Notes: generated from the letters alone by a model not told the origin. 64,000 nucleotides of DNA from Deinococcus depolymerans (GCF_039522025.1 NZ_BAAADB010000030.1:186001-250000); one strand, 5' to 3'. Numbered from the stretch's first letter, positions 35,878 to 47,773 are shown. Numbers and translations are program-made.

Positions 35878-35896
35878 GTTACGCACAGGACGTAAC
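35878..35896. promoter_or_regulatory. RDRM-like palindrome in the recQ promoter
   Basis: The 17-bp core TTACGCACAGGACGTAA (35879-35895) is an inverted repeat of 5-7-5, flanked by G and C that extend the arms to 6 bp. The Deinococcus radiation/desiccation response motif is TTATG-7 nt-CATAA with the same 5-7-5 layout. It covers the -35 region and spacer, where a repressor such as DdrO would act. Each arm differs from the consensus at one base. Confidence 0.5.
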
Positions 35897-35956
35897 CGCG
35901 GGAGCTGCCGGAACCGGGCCCGGCACCGCGGGGGCAGCCCCGCCGGGAGTCAGCGA

Positions 35957-36844
35957 TCAGCGAGACTTGATTTCAACCGGCACCCGCAGGTCCGCCCCCA
36001 GGTCCAGCGTGGGCTTCGCGAACCGGTCCCGCAGGAAGCGCCCGTGCGTCAGCAACTCCTGCCCGCCCGACTGAAGCGCCGAGTTCAGCACCTCCTGCAC
36101 GCCACCCAGCAGCAATTCCAGCTGCTCGACCAGCAACGCTCGGCCGGTCTTGCCGTCCTGCAGGGGTGCGCTGTCCGCCAGGGTGCGCGGCAGCTTCAGG
36201 TACGCCTCCACCGCGTTCGGCGCGTACTCCTCACGCACGGCGCGGGTCAGGTACCCCGCCTCGCTGCCCTCCTGTCCCTGGCCGCGCAGCAGGTCCAGCG
36301 CCTCCCGCGTGCGGATGTTCAGGGCCGCCAGTTGCGCGCGCGCGTCGGCGGGCAGGCGGGCGTCCTGCACGTACCCGTTCAGGCGATCGTCCGGCGCGCT
36401 CTTGGCGAGCGACACGCCCGGCACCTGCGCCGGAAGTTCCGGGAGCTGCGCAGCCTCCGCCTGCGGCGCCCGCTCCCGCTGCCCGAACCCGCCCGACACC
36501 GCCCACGCCAGCCCCATGAAGAACAGAGGGTAGACCAACCACCCCGCCCCGAGCGCCATGAACACCACGGCCGCCAGCAGGGCCGCCGTCAGTCCCGGCT
36601 GCGCGGGCCGCCAGTTCCCGAACGCCCGCGACCCGAAGAACCCCAGCAGCATCCCGGCCGCCGGGTGAACCACCCACGCCGCGCCCAGCACCGCCAGCAG
36701 CGCAATGACCGCCGAGGCCCGCGCCACGCCCGCGAACGTCTTCCCTTCCCGCGAGAACACCGTCCGGGCGAAGAAGGCGATGGCGAACGCCGCCGCCACC
36801 TGCACCGTCCAGCCCAGCGGTCCCAGCAGGTCACCCAGGTCCAT
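35957..36844 (-). CDS. membrane protein with a C-terminal GRFLRxRF domain
   Basis: A 295-residue protein with about four N-terminal membrane segments (within 1-120) and a cytoplasmic C-terminal half. The last 90 residues (YLTRAVREEYAPNAVEAYLK, then LLVEQLELLLGGVQEVL, then LLTHGRFLRDRF) are clearly related to the C-terminal half of the protein at 56939-57481. ATG 36844 is preferred to GTG 36847 because GGAGGG lies about 7 nt upstream. It is 32 nt downstream of the GNAT gene, likely co-transcribed. Function unknown. Confidence 0.8.
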   Translation of the reverse strand: MDLGDLLGPLGWTVQVAAAFAIAFFARTVFSREGKTFAGVARASAVIALLAVLGAAWVVHPAAGMLLGFFGSRAFGNWRPAQPGLTAALLAAVVFMALGAGWLVYPLFFMGLAWAVSGGFGQRERAPQAEAAQLPELPAQVPGVSLAKSAPDDRLNGYVQDARLPADARAQLAALNIRTREALDLLRGQGQEGSEAGYLTRAVREEYAPNAVEAYLKLPRTLADSAPLQDGKTGRALLVEQLELLLGGVQEVLNSALQSGGQELLTHGRFLRDRFAKPTLDLGADLRVPVEIKSR

Positions 36845-36876
36845 CACGCGCGTCCCTCCATGAATTCCAGCATGAC

Positions 36877-37410
36877 TCAGGGTACACCCGCTTCCACCAG
36901 CGGCAGTTGCAGGAACACCAGGTCCAGCCAGCGCCCGAACTTGAACCCCACCTGCCGGAAGTGCGCCACCTGCCGGAACCCCAGTCCCTCGTGAAACGCG
37001 AGGCTCCCGGCGTTCCCGGCGTCCACGCCGCCGATCAGCGAGCGCAGCCCACGCTCCCGCGCCTGCGCGATCAACGCCAGTAGCAGCGCCCGGCCCAGAC
37101 CAGCGCCCCGGCAGTCCTCCCGGACGTACACGGAATGCTCGGCCGTGAACCGGTACCCCGGCTTCTCCCGGAACGGCCCGAACGTCGCCCAGCCCGTCAC
37201 CACTCCGTCACGGTCCGTCACCAGTACCGGCCAGCCATCCTGCACCTTGTGATCGAACCACGCCAGCCTCGATTCCAGACTCACCGGCTCCAGGTCGTAA
37301 CTGGCCGTCGTGTGCAGCACCGCGTGATTGTAGATCTCCAGGATGGCCGGAACGTCTGCGCGGGTGGCAGGGCGGACAGTGGGCAGGTCGGCGGTAGGCA
37401 GGTCGGGCAT
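36877..37410 (-). CDS. GNAT N-acetyltransferase, phosphinothricin acetyltransferase-like
   Basis: Acetyl-CoA-dependent N-acetyltransferase, 177 residues, of the Pat/MddA group that acetylates phosphinothricin or methionine sulfoximine and sulfone. Typical segments are IYNHAVLHTTASYD (about 26-39), RFTAEHSVYVREDCRGAGLG (with the acetyl-CoA loop RGAGLG) and GFRQVAHFRQVGFKFGRWLD. Its natural role is probably detoxification of amino-acid analogues. TAGGGT (minus strand 37417-37422) lies 6 nt before the ATG, so the mRNA is leaderless. Confidence 0.9.
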   Translation of the reverse strand: MPDLPTADLPTVRPATRADVPAILEIYNHAVLHTTASYDLEPVSLESRLAWFDHKVQDGWPVLVTDRDGVVTGWATFGPFREKPGYRFTAEHSVYVREDCRGAGLGRALLLALIAQARERGLRSLIGGVDAGNAGSLAFHEGLGFRQVAHFRQVGFKFGRWLDLVFLQLPLVEAGVP

Positions 37411-38162
37411 GCACTGACCCTACCGCCAGCACGGGCCGCCCGCCTAGGCCACCTCTCCGAATGACAGCGTCTGGAGTCGTCCTTCGGGGAACGGCCGGGA
37501 ACCTTCACGGGCAGGTATCACGGCCATCGAATTGCCAGGCACTGCGAAATTCCTGCGCGTCGAAGCGTTCCCTTGTGCAGGTGATCTTGCCCGCTGCACT
37601 CAGCTTCCTTGTGGTCAGACTTCCTGCAAAGCCGGAGAATACGTCCAGCGCCGCCTCATCCCGCAGCGTACCGGCTGTGGTTCGCAGCGGAAAGATCAGT
37701 GCCCGCAGTACGTTCGTTGACGGCTTCCAGCTGGCTGCCGACGTATCGGTTGCCTACCCGCACCACACAAGTGCCGCCTGACCCGACCTGATCTGAAAGG
37801 CCCAGGCGGCCCCTGCACTGAAGATGTACATCCGGTCTGCCCGGCCTGCCGGGAACGCCACAATGTCCGTGTGCCAGTCACCCCCGTTTGCAGCGCAGAC
37901 ATGCGTCGGGTGAAGCCTGGAATGCTCCTGCACGGCCTCTTTGCTGGCCATGCGCTGCGCCATCAGCGGGTCAGCGGCCAGCCCCTGAGAGAGCACTCCG
38001 TGAATGAGGACCGCGACTGAGGTGAGCAGCAGGCGGGACATGACACACGGTATAGCTGCAAGGGGTTGAAGTGGTGTGAGCACCGGATGGCGCGCCCCCA
38101 CCGGGAAGACATAAGCAAACAGAAGGGCCGCCCTGTGAATCGGGCGGCCCTGTCCAGCTGCG
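37411..38162. other. low-GC, gene-poor stretch
   Basis: About 750 bp between a GNAT gene and typA, visibly poorer in G+C than its surroundings. It holds one plausible minus-strand gene (37754-38041) and a Cys-rich plus-strand frame (about 37532-37720, TTG start, six cysteines in 62 codons) with no good start signal. No repeats or transposase remnants were seen. It may be transferred DNA or a decayed locus. Confidence 0.5.
37754..38041 (-). CDS. possible small secreted protein
   Basis: A 95-residue frame starting MSRLLLTSVAVLIHGVLSQG, which reads as a signal peptide with cleavage likely after GLA (about 22). The mature part has two cysteines (HVCAANG and LVWCG at the end) that could form a disulfide. 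A TATACC sequence lies 7 nt before the ATG, close to the leaderless pattern but lacking the final T. I do not recognise the family. Base composition is lower in G+C than neighbouring genes, consistent with recent acquisition. Confidence 0.45.
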   Translation of the reverse strand: MSRLLLTSVAVLIHGVLSQGLAADPLMAQRMASKEAVQEHSRLHPTHVCAANGGDWHTDIVAFPAGRADRMYIFSAGAAWAFQIRSGQAALVWCG

Positions 38163-39944
<1,782 letters not shown>

Positions 39945-40107
39945 AACTGTCCGTCCTTTGTCCGCCCGGCCACGCCGTCCGGCCTGTGCGGGCCTGGGCG
40001 CGAGGGGCGGCAGTGTCCCTGCAGTGACGCATGAACCGCGTGGTGCATAAGCGCGTTGCATAAAACGCCCGCCGCACTGTCATCGTGGGCGGGACACCCA
40101 AAACAGG

Positions 40108-40113
40108 ATTTTA
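40108..40113 (-). promoter_or_regulatory. extended -10 promoter of typA
   Basis: Minus strand reads TGGTAAAAT, an extended -10. The predicted leader runs about 155 nt to the typA ATG and holds a CCCGCC/GGCGGG hairpin followed by CGTTTT, plus two direct TGCATAA copies (plus-strand 40044-40050 and 40057-40063). Confidence 0.5.
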
Positions 40114-40174
40114 CCATAACTGGAGGGTGTTGTTCTCATGTCAGCTGCGGGGCCGGTTGGGGCGCGGCGGGCTG

Positions 40175-41419
40175 TCAGGGTCGGTCGGTGGGGGGCGGCG
40201 CGTCGAGCGCCTCCTCGAGGTTCAGTTCGCCCTGTTCGAGCTGGCGCTCCAGCTCGGCTTCCTGCACCTCGGCGCGGGCCCTGCGGACGGCCTCGCGGGC
40301 TTCCTCCTCACGTTCGAGCTGTTCCTCGACAACGCCGCTGATCAGGGCCATGGCGACCGCGTCGGGAATGTCCGGGGCCTCCCGCAGGTAGAAGTGCTGG
40401 TAGACCGCCTTGATGACGATCAGGAACGGAACGGTCAGGAACGCGCCCACCAGTCCGAACACCCCTCCGAACAGCACGACGCCCACGATGACGCTCAGGG
40501 GGTGCAGGTTCCCGGCGCCGCCCACCAGCAGGGGGCTGAGGGCGAAGCCGCTGACCTGCTGGAACACCAGCACGAATGCGGCGACCCACACAGCCTTCTG
40601 CGGATCGTCGGCCAGGGTGAACAGGATGGGCGGAACGGTCGCCACGATCGGGCCGATGGTGGGGACCAGTTCACCCAGCGCGGCCAGCAGTCCGAACACC
40701 AGCCAGTTCTGCACGCCCAGCAGGTAGAAGCCCAGCGCGGTGCAGCTGCCCGTGACGAGCATCACCAGCAGGGTGGCGCGGCCCCACGCGCCGGTCTGCT
40801 TGAGGATCTGCGCCAGGGCGTAGGTGGCGGCCAGCCGGTGCTGGGGTGGCACGGCGCCCAGCACGCCGTTCACGAGTGGGACGGGATTTCCCAGGACGTA
40901 CACCACCATGACCAGTGTGACCAGGCCGGTGAACACGCCGCCCAGGATCAGGCTCAGGAGGCTGGGCAGCTGTTCGGCGGCGCGGCTGCTCAGGATGCCC
41001 AGCTGCTTTTGCACCCGGTCGAAGAGATCGTCGGGCAGCATGGCGTCCATCTGCGGGTGGGCGCGCAGCCAGGCGTTCAGTTTCGGTTCGATGCGGCTGA
41101 GGTCGAAGGTGCTGCCGCCGATGCTGCCCAGCTGCGCCGCGATGGGCGGCACGGCCAGGAACAGGGCCACCCCGATCACGGCGACCACCAGCAGCACGGT
41201 CAGGGTGCCTGCCGCGGCGCGGGGCATCCACTGTTCCAGGCGACGCGCGACCGGGTTCAGGGCGGTGGCGACGATGATGGCCAGCGTGATGGCCAGCAGG
41301 CTGGGCGCGACCTTGCTGAAAAACGACAGGGACAGCAGGATCAGGATGACGGCCGTCGCGACCGGCAGGAGGTTCAGCACGAAGATGCTGCTGGGAGGGC
41401 GGGCGTCGGGGGCGGTCAC
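40175..41419 (-). CDS. AI-2E family transporter (PerM/YdiK-like)
   Basis: Multi-pass membrane protein, 414 residues, about eight membrane segments. Family features are the paired N-terminal helices, the soluble stretch around QLGSIGGSTFDLSRIEPKLN, and the conserved LGELVPTIGPIVATVPPILF with HPLSVIVGVVLFGGVFGLVGAFLTVP. The last 70 residues (about 345-414) are a charged, probably coiled-coil tail (EEQLEREEEAREAVRRARAE). Members export AI-2 or act as cation antiporters; the substrate is open. The GTG start overlaps the stop of an 11-codon upstream frame. Confidence 0.9.
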   Translation of the reverse strand: MTAPDARPPSSIFVLNLLPVATAVILILLSLSFFSKVAPSLLAITLAIIVATALNPVARRLEQWMPRAAAGTLTVLLVVAVIGVALFLAVPPIAAQLGSIGGSTFDLSRIEPKLNAWLRAHPQMDAMLPDDLFDRVQKQLGILSSRAAEQLPSLLSLILGGVFTGLVTLVMVVYVLGNPVPLVNGVLGAVPPQHRLAATYALAQILKQTGAWGRATLLVMLVTGSCTALGFYLLGVQNWLVFGLLAALGELVPTIGPIVATVPPILFTLADDPQKAVWVAAFVLVFQQVSGFALSPLLVGGAGNLHPLSVIVGVVLFGGVFGLVGAFLTVPFLIVIKAVYQHFYLREAPDIPDAVAMALISGVVEEQLEREEEAREAVRRARAEVQEAELERQLEQGELNLEEALDAPPPTDRP

Positions 41420-41451
41420 GGGCGTCCCCGGCAGTGCGCTGAGCGTGGCAT
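41416..41451 (-). CDS. possible 11-residue leader peptide of the AI-2E family gene
   Basis: ATG 41451 opens a frame MPRSAHCRGRP whose TGA overlaps the GTG of the transporter gene (GTGA). TACACT (minus strand 41461-41466) lies 9 nt before this ATG, so the short frame may be translated from a near-leaderless end and couple to the transporter start. It may simply be the 5' leader. Confidence 0.3.
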   Translation of the reverse strand: MPRSAHCRGRP

Positions 41452-41565
41452 GAGAAACGCAGTGTAGAAGCCCGGCAGTCCCGGCTGTAAGCCGCCCGCG
41501 CTCCTGGCGCTTGAGCGTCCCTTCACCCTTGCCCGGACGCCGCGCCCGCCGGCGTGCAGGGCCTC

Positions 41566-41703
41566 ATACGGATTCCGATTGAATGAGTTGCCAACACCGT
41601 TCCATCCGAGCGAGGCGGCCCGGAGCAGATGGGGCAGCCGGGCGTGGGCGGGCAACCCGGTGCGTTGGCGGGTGGAGGGCGACACAGACGGCAGTCCGTA
41701 TCA
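41566..41703 (+). repeat. dispersed palindromic repeat abutting a GNAT stop codon
   Basis: Left end ATACGGATTCCGATTGAATG, inner CCGAGCGAGGCGG and GGGCGTGGGCGGGCAACCCGG, right end CAGTCCGTATCA. The last three bases, read on the minus strand, are the TGA stop of the gene at 41701-42654. Confidence 0.8.
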
Positions 41704-42654
41704 CGGCAGCGGAATCCACCACCAGCCGCCCACGTCTTGCCGTCCGGCGCGCCGCGCGGCCTCCCGTGCGCCCTGGTTACGGCCGTGAACGGTGCCGCTG
41801 AGGACCTGGGCCGGGTCGGGCAGGTGGCGGGCGAGCAGGGTGCTCAGGGCCGCGCCCAGGCCATGGCCGCGTGCGTGCGGGGCCAGCAGGAGTTCCTGCA
41901 CGACCTGCGCGTCCAGGCCCAGCTGCGGGTACGCGAGGGTTCCGGCGTACCCGGCCCACCCGCCGCGCCAGTGCACGTCGAACATGGTGCTGGCATCGAT
42001 GCACTCCTGAAGGTCGTCGGCGCTCAGCAGGCGGGCCTCCTGCGGGTGGTGGGGGTGGGCGGCGTCCACGGCGTCGTAGGCGGCCTGCGCGTCGGCGTAC
42101 CGGCCGGTGTCGGGGGTGGGGGTGAGGGTCAGGCCGTCCGGGACGGGGTGCCCGCGCAGGTCCCCCACGGGAGCGGCCAGCACGCGCCGGTCCGGGTTGA
42201 GGTCCGCCCAGTCGGTCATGGGGGCGGCACTCCAGAAACGCAGGCGGGGCGGGTGGAACGCGGCGTACACGCGGGCCGCGGCCGCCAGCGCAGGCAGGTC
42301 GGCGCGCGTGACGGGGCGGCTGGTGACGCTGACGTCCACGAAGGGTTTCGTGACGTCCAGGCCCTCGAAGCGGATGCTCAGCATGGCGTGCAGGTCGCCG
42401 CCCGCCGGCACCCAGCGGTTCAGGTAGGCGGGCGCGGCAGGTCCGGCATTCAGGAAGCCGGCCCGCTGCGCGGCGAGGTCGAGGTCGGTGGCGAGTTGCA
42501 GGTCGAACCCGTGTTCATCGGCCAGGGTGCCCAGGCGGGCAGCCGGGTCGGTCCACCCGTGCGTGGCGGGGTGCTGGGCGGCGAGGGTGAAGGCGGCCAG
42601 TTCGGTGGCGCCGGGCAGGTCGGCAGTGCCGGGCAGGGGGTCGGTGGTCGTCAC
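41701..42654 (-). CDS. GNAT-fold acetyltransferase
   Basis: A 317-residue protein. The C-terminal third carries a GNAT fold with VVQELLLAPHARGHGLGAAL (acetyl-CoA loop RGHGLG) and a terminal GTVHGRNQGAREAARRAG segment; the N-terminal part is a longer accessory domain with HPATHGW and LNRWVPAGGDLHAML. Substrate unknown. The GTG start at 42654 has TACCGT (minus strand 42663-42668) 8 nt upstream. The protein ends WWWIPLP and its TGA belongs to the adjoining repeat. Confidence 0.82.
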   Translation of the reverse strand: MTTTDPLPGTADLPGATELAAFTLAAQHPATHGWTDPAARLGTLADEHGFDLQLATDLDLAAQRAGFLNAGPAAPAYLNRWVPAGGDLHAMLSIRFEGLDVTKPFVDVSVTSRPVTRADLPALAAAARVYAAFHPPRLRFWSAAPMTDWADLNPDRRVLAAPVGDLRGHPVPDGLTLTPTPDTGRYADAQAAYDAVDAAHPHHPQEARLLSADDLQECIDASTMFDVHWRGGWAGYAGTLAYPQLGLDAQVVQELLLAPHARGHGLGAALSTLLARHLPDPAQVLSGTVHGRNQGAREAARRAGRQDVGGWWWIPLP

Positions 42655-42737
42655 TGCCGGACACGGTAGCGCCGGGCGGGCGGGCACGGTGCCGCATGTG
42701 GGCCGGCCGGGCGGCCGCCTGCTATCCTGGGCGCAAC

Positions 42738-42751
42738 CTAACGAGCGTTTG
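42738..42751. promoter_or_regulatory. PaaR/TetR-type operator upstream of the acyl-CoA mutase gene
   Basis: CTAACGAGCGTTTG fits CNAACGNNCGTTNG, the pseudopalindrome I recall for the phenylacetyl-CoA-responsive repressor PaaR of Thermus thermophilus. It starts 9 bp after a TATCCT -10 box (42723-42728), so it would cover the transcription start. Confidence 0.55.
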
Positions 42752-42786
42752 TTCCAGCCTCTCCCCCGCCCCCCGGAGGTCCCACC

Positions 42787-44430
<1,644 letters not shown>

Positions 44431-44433
<3 letters not shown>

Positions 44434-44567
44434 TACGGACTCGGATTGAATGGGCTGCTGAGCCCGTTCAATCCGAGCGGATGCGAGAAGGAAAAAAACG
44501 GGTTCCGGACGTGGAGTTGACAGATCGGTGGTGTTCCGATCTGTGAACGAAACAATCGGAGTCCGTC
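44431..44567 (+). repeat. dispersed palindromic repeat abutting the mutase stop codon
   Basis: TGATACGGACTCGGATTGAA opens the element; TGA is the mutase stop. It continues with a GGGCTGCTGAGCCC hairpin, CCGAGCGGATGCGAG, GGACGTGGAGTTGACAGATCGG pairing with CCGATCTG, and AATCGGAGTCCGTC. Confidence 0.8.
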
Positions 44568-44661
44568 TGCTACGGCCTGCCGGGCGGGGCCGCCCCGCGA
44601 GTCGCCCCCGCTCAGATCCAGGGGCTTTGCGAGCCATTCCACCGGAGTCCGCATCAGACAC
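44568..44661 (-). repeat. degenerate inverted copy of the dispersed repeat
   Basis: The right part CGCTCAGATCCAGGGGCTTT, GCGAGCCATTCCACCGGAGTCCGCATCA, matches the reversed left end of the family (GCTCGGATTGAATGGNCTTTGCAG, CCATTCAATCGGAGTCCGTATCA). It lies in tandem with the copy ending at 44567. Confidence 0.5.
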
Positions 44662-44689
44662 GCTCGATTCAGCGGGATTGACCCTGCGC

Positions 44690-46489
44690 TCAGTGGTCCG
44701 GTCCGACCGGGCCACTGAGCGGGAACACGCTCAGGCTGTCCAGCCGGTCGAGGAGGCTGGCCCCGACGGTCAGTGCGCGGCTGTCGGCGGCCCAGGCGAG
44801 GAAGCTGGGCGGATCGGCCAGCGGCGGCGTGCGGGTTTCGAGCTGGCCGGTCGCGGCGTTCACGAGGTCCACGCGCCATCCGCGTTCATCGCGGGCCGGG
44901 AGGGCCAGCAGGGTGCTGTCGGGGCTGAACCGGGGCCCGCTGAGGGTCTCCCGGGGCGCGGCGGCCCGCAGCGTCGCGAAGGGGACCCGCACGCCGGGCC
45001 GGTACAGGTCGGTGGTGCCGTCGGCGGCAGTGACGGCCAGGACGCCCCGGCCGCTGATCTGCACGTCGCCGGCGCGCCGGCCGGGCGCCACGGGCAGCGG
45101 GAAGCGTTTGCCGCTGCCCAGCAGGGTCACGAAGGCGTCCCCCTGGGCGGGCACGACGAACGCGCGGGTCGCGTCGGGTGAGACGGTCACGCGCGCTCCG
45201 GCCAGCAGCCGGGGCGCATCGACCGTCCCGAGCCGCTGGCCGGCCGGGCCGATCACGGTCAGGCGGTCGTCGTTCCAGATGCCGGCCGCGTTGCCCCAGT
45301 GGTTGACGCTGAGGTGCGTGGCGGTCCCGGCCGGGGCGACGGTCCGCACGGCGCCGCCCGAGAACTGCCCGAGGTTCAGGCGGCCGCGGCTGTCGGCGCT
45401 GAGCGTCCAGGTGGCGCGGTTCATGGTCTGCACGGCCCGTACCTGCGGCGCGGTCGTCGGCCCGGCGAGCAGCGTGCCGTTCCCGAGCAGCGCGGCGGCG
45501 CGGCCCGTGACGGGATCCAGGCCGCCGCCGACCGGCCGTGCCGGCAGGGGCAGGCGGCGCGTGGCCGGCTGCTCGGCCGGGCCGATGGTCAGGCTGTCGG
45601 GCGCGATCCCCAGGACCTGCTGGTCGGCCGTCACCTGCACCGGCCGGATCGCCCCGCCGGGCACGCTGAGGGTCTTCTCGCGGCGGCCGGTCAGCAGGTC
45701 GCGGCGTTGCAGTTCGCCGTTGCCGGGAACGCCGTCCAGGGTGAGGACCGTGCCGTCCCGCAGGGGGAGTCCGGCGACGTGCGGGGTGTCGCGGGTGACG
45801 ACGCTGCTGGGGTAGTTCTCGCGCAGCGCGATCAGTTGCCGTCCGGCCTGCACGGCGGCGCTGCGGCTGTCGGCACCGAAGCCCACCGTGCCGACCGGGC
45901 AGGCTTCGTCGCAGAGGTATCCGGACAGGACGGCGGCGCTGCGCGTGTCGAGCAGCTGCACGCGCCGGTCGCGGCCCACGACGGCGCGCGATCCGTCCGG
46001 GGAGGTCGTCAGGAACGTCACGCCGGGCTGCGTCAGTGGCGGCCGGGGGCTGCCGGTCAGGCTGAACTGCTCGGTGACGCGTGCGCTGCCGATCAGGACG
46101 GTATCGGGGCCGTTGAAGCCCGCGCCGGTCAGGTCCGCGACGGTCCACTGGGCGGCGCGCTGGCCGTCCGCGAGCCGCCAGACGCTGACGACGCCCGTTC
46201 CGTTCCCGGCTGCCGTGGTCGTGAGTGCCAGCTGGCCGTCCGGACTGACGGCGAGGCCCGCGCATTCGGCGCCCGTGGAAACGCTGCGTGACGCGGCACC
46301 GGTGGCGTCCAGAACGACCAGGCGGGCGCCCAGGCAGGTGGCGACGCGGTCGCCGGGCAGCAGGCGGGCGCCCGTCACGGTTACCGGGCCGTTCAGGAAC
46401 ACGCCGGCCGGGGCACCCAGGCCCAGGCCGGCGGCGGGCGCACCGAGCAGAAGGGAGATCAGGCCGGCGGCAGGAATGCGGAATTTCAC
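44690..46489 (-). CDS. secreted beta-propeller (WD40/YVTN-like) protein
   Basis: A 599-residue exported protein. Residues 1-26 form a signal peptide (MKFRIPAAGLISLLLGAPAAG). The rest is built of short beta-repeats with recurring ...SPDG/SPDS/SADS turns (LAVSPDGQLAL, TTSPDGSRAVV, TLSADSRGRL, RFSPDSTLLALP, WAADSRALTV), as in WD40 or YVTN propellers, probably two blades sets. No catalytic motif is seen; a scaffold or ligand-binding role outside the cytoplasm is likely. GTG start set by TAGACT (minus strand 46497-46502), 7 nt upstream. Confidence 0.82.
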   Translation of the reverse strand: MKFRIPAAGLISLLLGAPAAGLGLGAPAGVFLNGPVTVTGARLLPGDRVATCLGARLVVLDATGAASRSVSTGAECAGLAVSPDGQLALTTTAAGNGTGVVSVWRLADGQRAAQWTVADLTGAGFNGPDTVLIGSARVTEQFSLTGSPRPPLTQPGVTFLTTSPDGSRAVVGRDRRVQLLDTRSAAVLSGYLCDEACPVGTVGFGADSRSAAVQAGRQLIALRENYPSSVVTRDTPHVAGLPLRDGTVLTLDGVPGNGELQRRDLLTGRREKTLSVPGGAIRPVQVTADQQVLGIAPDSLTIGPAEQPATRRLPLPARPVGGGLDPVTGRAAALLGNGTLLAGPTTAPQVRAVQTMNRATWTLSADSRGRLNLGQFSGGAVRTVAPAGTATHLSVNHWGNAAGIWNDDRLTVIGPAGQRLGTVDAPRLLAGARVTVSPDATRAFVVPAQGDAFVTLLGSGKRFPLPVAPGRRAGDVQISGRGVLAVTAADGTTDLYRPGVRVPFATLRAAAPRETLSGPRFSPDSTLLALPARDERGWRVDLVNAATGQLETRTPPLADPPSFLAWAADSRALTVGASLLDRLDSLSVFPLSGPVGPDH

Positions 46490-46531
46490 ACCGGGAAGTC
46501 TACCGCGCCCCCCGGCGGGGTCCGGGTCCGG

Positions 46532-47773
46532 TCAGAAGGTGTAGCCCTTGGGCACCACGACCACACCGTTTTCCGTGACGGTGAAGCCGCGCGCACGGTC
46601 CTCCTCCGGGTCGAGGCCGATCTTCGTGCCGGGCGGGATGATGACGTTCTTGTCCACGATGCAGCGGCGCAGGTGCGCGTGCCGGCCCACCTCGACATCG
46701 TCGAACAGCACGCAGCTCTCCACCAGGGAGTACGAGTGGGTGCGGACGCCGCGCGCCAGGATCGAGTCGCGGACGGTCCCGCCGCTGATGATCGCGCCCC
46801 CGGCCATGATGGTGTTGAACGCCTGCCCCTTGCGGCCGTCGCTCTCGTGCACGAACTTGGCGGGCGGGGAGAACTCGCTGCTGGTGCGCAGGGTCCATTC
46901 CGGGTTGTAGATGTCGAATTCCGGGTTGATGCTGACGAGGTCCATGTTCGCCTCGTAGTAGGCGTCCAGGGTGCCCACGTCACGCCAGTAGGTGTTCGGG
47001 CCGGCCTGACCGGGGATGGGGTTGCGGTGGAAGTCGTACGCCATGACGTTGTACCCGTCACTCAGGGCGCGCGGGATGACGTCCCCACCGAAATCGAAAC
47101 CGCTCTCGCCGCCGCCCATGTTCGTCTCGAGCAGTTCTTCCAGCGCGCGGCGCGAGAAGATGTAGTTGCCCATGCTGGTCAGGCTGGTGCCGGGCTGGCC
47201 GGGAATGCTGGGCGGGTCCTTGGGTTTTTCCAGGAAGTCCGTGACGCGCCAGTTCGCGTCGACGTGCATCACGCCGAACTGGTGCGCCTGCTCCTGCGGC
47301 ATGGGGTACGCGGCGATGCTGACGTCCGCGCGGGTCTCGATGTGTTTCTGCAGCATGTGTTCCACGTTCATCTTGTAGATGTGGTCACCGCTGAAGATCG
47401 CGACGTAATCCGCGTCGTAGTTGTCGATCAGGTGCATGTTCTGGTACACGGCGTCGGCGGTCCCGCGGTACCAGACCGGCCCGAGTTCCTCGATGCGGTA
47501 CATCTGCGCGGGCACCAGCGTGATGAAGTAGTCGCTGAGGAACGTCCCGAAGCGCCAGCCGCGCTGGATGTGCTCGGTGAGGCTCTGCGCCTTGTACTGC
47601 GTGAGGACGTACACGGAGAACACGCCGGAGTTGATGAAGTTGTTGATGGCGAAATCGATGATGCGGTACTTGCTGCCGAAGGGAACGGCGGGCTTGCTGC
47701 GCTTCTGCGTCAGTGGCGCCAGACGGGACCCCTGCCCGCCCGCGAGAATCATGCCGAGAACCCGTGGTTTCAT
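46532..47773 (-). CDS. glgC: glucose-1-phosphate adenylyltransferase
   Basis: Makes ADP-glucose for glycogen synthesis. The 413-residue protein starts with the nucleotidyltransferase signature [27 protein letters not shown] (about 6-32), has the catalytic Asp region [11 protein letters not shown] and ends with left-handed beta-helix hexapeptides ([21 protein letters not shown]). AGGGGG lies about 8 nt before the ATG, so it has a true leader; a GCGGTCA / TGACCGC hairpin (47797-47822) lies in that leader. No other glycogen gene is nearby. Confidence 0.95.
   Translation of the reverse strand: MKPRVLGMILAGGQGSRLAPLTQKRSKPAVPFGSKYRIIDFAINNFINSGVFSVYVLTQYKAQSLTEHIQRGWRFGTFLSDYFITLVPAQMYRIEELGPVWYRGTADAVYQNMHLIDNYDADYVAIFSGDHIYKMNVEHMLQKHIETRADVSIAAYPMPQEQAHQFGVMHVDANWRVTDFLEKPKDPPSIPGQPGTSLTSMGNYIFSRRALEELLETNMGGGESGFDFGGDVIPRALSDGYNVMAYDFHRNPIPGQAGPNTYWRDVGTLDAYYEANMDLVSINPEFDIYNPEWTLRTSSEFSPPAKFVHESDGRKGQAFNTIMAGGAIISGGTVRDSILARGVRTHSYSLVESCVLFDDVEVGRHAHLRRCIVDKNVIIPPGTKIGLDPEEDRARGFTVTENGVVVVPKGYTF

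Noticed and set aside
40044..40063. RDRM site in the typA leader
   Set aside because: The two TGCATAA copies are direct, not inverted, so they do not form the required palindrome.
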